From positions 496,001 to 560,000 of the forward strand of contig CP099426.1 of NCBI GenBank assembly GCA_024114885.1: DNA of 64,000 nt, written 5' to 3'. This stretch comes from Septoria linicola (taxonomy: Eukaryota; Ascomycota; Dothideomycetes; Mycosphaerellales; Mycosphaerellaceae). This document shows positions 61,376 through 64,000 of this stretch, in pieces; the first letter of the stretch is position 1, and each line of letters opens with the position of its first letter. The translations under genes were made by a program, and so were the position numbers. The notes beneath the pieces are model-generated. The model was not told the DNA's origin and searched no databases. It saw only the letters and a list, made by a program, of their open reading frames with translations.

Positions 61376-63602
61376 TCACTCGAAAGAGTCGTAGCAAGGA
61401 TGCAGACGCTCCGCCCTCGCAAAAGCGTCGCTCACAACCTTTTGGTCCTGGACATGTCCAATGTTCCCTGCTGCTCCTTCCTTGGTCTTCAGCCCTTCTC
61501 GAACAATATACACCCTTCCCTCCCAGGCCTGCAGCTTCTCCTTCGGCTCTGCAACATTGCACGCGATCATCTTGTAAGTGTGGCCGAGAAGATGTCGCTG
61601 CGGTGTGTTCAAAGGCAACTCCTCGTTCGAGAAGTTCAGAATCACTAGAGCCGTCTGCCCATCCTCAGCCATCTTGGTGTATGTGAAGGTATTCTCATTC
61701 TCCCGGTCGTACTCTGCCGTTGTGCCGAACATGAACAACTCTCTGTACTTCTTCCGCATGGCGATGCGTGCCTTCCAGAAATGCCAGATACTGTCTGGAT
61801 CTGCCTTTTGAGCTTCAACGTTCAGCCAGCTAAAGTTATCATTGACTTTCATCCAGGTCGGATTGCTGCCTGTGAAGCCGGCATTTGGCTCGCTAGACCA
61901 CTGAACAGGTGTGCGAGAATTGTCTCGACCGACCTTGAACACGCCACGAATGGCATTTTCGCGAGCGTTCGGATCGGTGTCGCGAAAGTTGGCGCAGTAG
62001 TCGTCGACATAAATCTTCGCATCTGGGTCGCGAAACTCTGAGACACCCCAATTCTCTGGCATATTGAGCATGCCAATCTCTTGCCCTTGGAATATGAATT
62101 CTGTGCCAGACAGAGTGGTCTGAAGCAGCGCAAGAAGCTTGCCAGCCTGCCGCCAGTACTTGTGCTCTGGAGTTGCATATCGGGCAATGCTTCGAGGTTG
62201 ATCATGGTTCTACAAACACGTCAGTATGTGCTGTTCGTGCTCTGTGAGCGTGCCAATTCAGACTTACCTCCATGAATACAGTCCCCCAGGCGCCGACATC
62301 AGTGATAAGACTCTGCACCTTCATGAGAGCATCCTTGAACTTCGGCAAAGTATAACTCTCGTCCTTGTCCATGAAGTTACTTACTTCGTGCTTCGCATAC
62401 TCGTCAGGATTGTCGTTATTGCCGAGCTTCACCATGTCGAAATCGAAGACCATGCTCAGCTCCTTCTCGCTGGGATGCACGTACTTAAGGACTTCTTCGT
62501 ACGAAGTCAGTGGTAGCTCGCCCACGATCATCAGATCTTTGCCGCCACTATCGCGATCCATCTTTGATCGGACCCCCTTGAGCCATTTGTGCATCTCAGG
62601 TCCATTCATGTAGTGCTGGCTTCCTGGCTGCCACTTACCAGGCACACTCACTTCCACATCTGGGTAAGCAGGGTCTTTGCAGAAGCGATTGGCAGTATCA
62701 AGCCGAAAGCCGTCGACGCCACGATCGATCCAGAACTTGATCGCAGATTGATAGACAGCCTCGCGCATCTCCTCATTGTGCCAGTTCAGATCTGGCTGCG
62801 ACTCAAGGAAGAGGTGGATATAGTACTGATCTCTTGTAGGCACATATGTCCATGCACTTCCGCCGAAGGCTGCCCGCCAGTTCGAAGGCTCTTCCACAAG
62901 CTGCCCGTTGATCTTATTTCCTGGCCGCTTGTCTGCCCACATGTACCAGTCTGCCTTGGGGTTGTCTCTTGACTTGGCACTCTCCTTAAACCAAGCATGC
63001 TGGTCACTAGTGTGTGTAATCACGAGGTCAAGGATGATGCGCATGCCACGAGAGTGCACCTCAGTGACCAAGAGCTCGATATCTTTGAGGGACCCGAACT
63101 GCTCGTGCATATCTTCGTAGTCAGAAATATCGTAGCCCCAGTCATCAAGAGGAGACTTGTATGTGGGCGACATCCAGATCATGTCGATACCAAGGTCCTT
63201 GAGATAGTCAAGCTTGGAAATTATACCCTGCAAGTCGCCAATGCCATCGCCATTTGAGTCCTTGAACGACATAGGCCAAACTTGGTACGCAACTACACCC
63301 TTCCACCATGGTCGACCTTTATCGTCAATCTCTGCAATTGCGACAGGCGTGGCAGCGTGAGTGGAAGATGGAGATGGCGCATCAACATACTCGAAGTCGC
63401 TAGACCAAGCGCTCCTGCCATCGACTTCTTTTTCTGCCAGTGCAGAAGGGCCCGCGGCGGCTTGGCTGGTGCCGTTATGTTGAAGTTCGGACAGTGTTTT
63501 GACAGCACAAGGAGGAATGGCGTCAGCTTCGAAGTGCTGCGACACAACATCTGGCGAGCCGCGGATGTGGTAGGTCAGGGACTGAGGATCGGGAATCGAC
63601 AT
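61376..63602 (-). CDS. GH13 alpha-glucosidase (maltase / oligo-1,6-glucosidase type)
   Basis: Two exons, 63602-62268 and 62209-61376, with a 58-nt GTAAGT..TAG intron, encode 722 residues. The catalytic barrel begins at about residue 98 with RPWWKGVVAYQVWPMSFKDS. The nucleophile is Asp302 in GFRLDTANRF and the acid/base Glu362 in IVGELPL. The third acid is Asp448 in ENHDQPR, which is rebuilt exactly by the splice. TPVQWSSEPNAGF and a C-terminal beta domain follow. The enzyme would release glucose from maltose, sucrose or isomaltose-type sugars. There is no signal peptide, so it is probably intracellular, as in fungal maltose-utilisation genes. The first 95 residues are an extension absent from most maltases (SIPDPQSLTYHIRGSPDVV...), Ser/Ala-rich later on. 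No MAL activator or maltose permease is seen nearby. Confidence 0.92.
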
Positions 63603-64000
63603 CTCAAAAGGTTTGGAGCTGCCGATGAGCGAAATATCGTCAAGTGATCGAATGTTACTGATAGCGGCCTGTGGTCAGAAGCTACTATGCTGTGAGAAGG
63701 GTCAAGAGGAATACAGAGGTGCATATATGTCAGGCGAAAGCAGTATACCATGTCGATTGTGCCTTTGCAGTGGCCGAAATAGCTGTATACCATAGTGGCA
63801 GCTGCTGAGCAGAAGAGTGTGTAGCAGGATCGTTGTTTGCTACATCAATTCGCAGCAGTGAAGTAGGTCTTCAGGAATGTGCCAGGCTTCCGAAAGCTGT
63901 TCATACCGTGCGGTCCTGATGAACCCTTCCAGGCATGGTACCGGTCTTCTGATGTTTCGAGATCGCGTTGCGCTTCGGAAGAAGCTGGTTGAGATCGTGA
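63603..64000. other. Upstream region of the alpha-glucosidase, window edge
   Basis: 398 nt with no gene supported. A gene beginning just outside the window cannot be excluded. Confidence 0.35.

Overview
The window is nuclear DNA from a filamentous ascomycete. Most genes have one or two short spliceosomal introns of about 50-60 nt with GT..AG ends and CTAAC/CTAAT-like branch sites. Orthologues of RPB8, GEA1-type ARF-GEF, RFA2, DNA polymerase delta subunit 4, mitochondrial uL23 and dynein heavy chain look fungal, and there are many secreted and secondary-metabolism enzymes. A Dothideomycete is my best guess, from the overall style of the genes; no single diagnostic locus proves it. I saw no tRNA, rRNA, CRISPR array or recognisable transposon.

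Layout. 0-8.4 kb: secreted heme-thiolate peroxidase, RPB8, an Asi-type membrane RING ligase and a small hypothetical gene. 9.7-17.3 kb: Sec7/GBF1-type ARF-GEF, an FSH-type serine hydrolase and a secreted Pro/Lys-rich protein. 18-27.6 kb: a compact metabolic island with a PTS1-bearing alpha/beta hydrolase, an adenylation-carrier-MFS fusion, a short-chain dehydrogenase, a free-standing thioester reductase and a P450. 28-33 kb: mitochondrial uL23, a DUF202 membrane protein with one very long intron, RPA32 and a 95-residue two-helix membrane protein with a 22-nt first exon. 33.3-46.3 kb: intronless cytoplasmic dynein heavy chain. 47-52.7 kb: a frameshifted GMC oxidoreductase, a CalB-like secreted lipase and a GNAT membrane protein. 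55.8-63.6 kb: a HAL4/SAT4-like kinase, POLD4 and a GH13 alpha-glucosidase. The gaps at 1.6-3.4, 52.7-55.8 and 58.2-60.2 kb hold nothing I can support.

The most unusual system is the 18-27.6 kb island. Fungal NRPS-like carboxylic acid reductases normally carry adenylation (A), carrier (T) and reductase (R) domains on one chain. Here A and T are fused in one continuous reading frame to a 12-helix monocarboxylate-transporter-type MFS protein. An R-type domain is a separate gene on the opposite strand, with an SDR between them and a P450 divergent from it. I infer that a carboxylic acid is transported, activated on the carrier, reduced by the separate R protein and tailored by the SDR and P450. 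The PTS1 hydrolase shares the promoter region of the fusion gene. Function, substrate and novelty cannot be settled from sequence alone.
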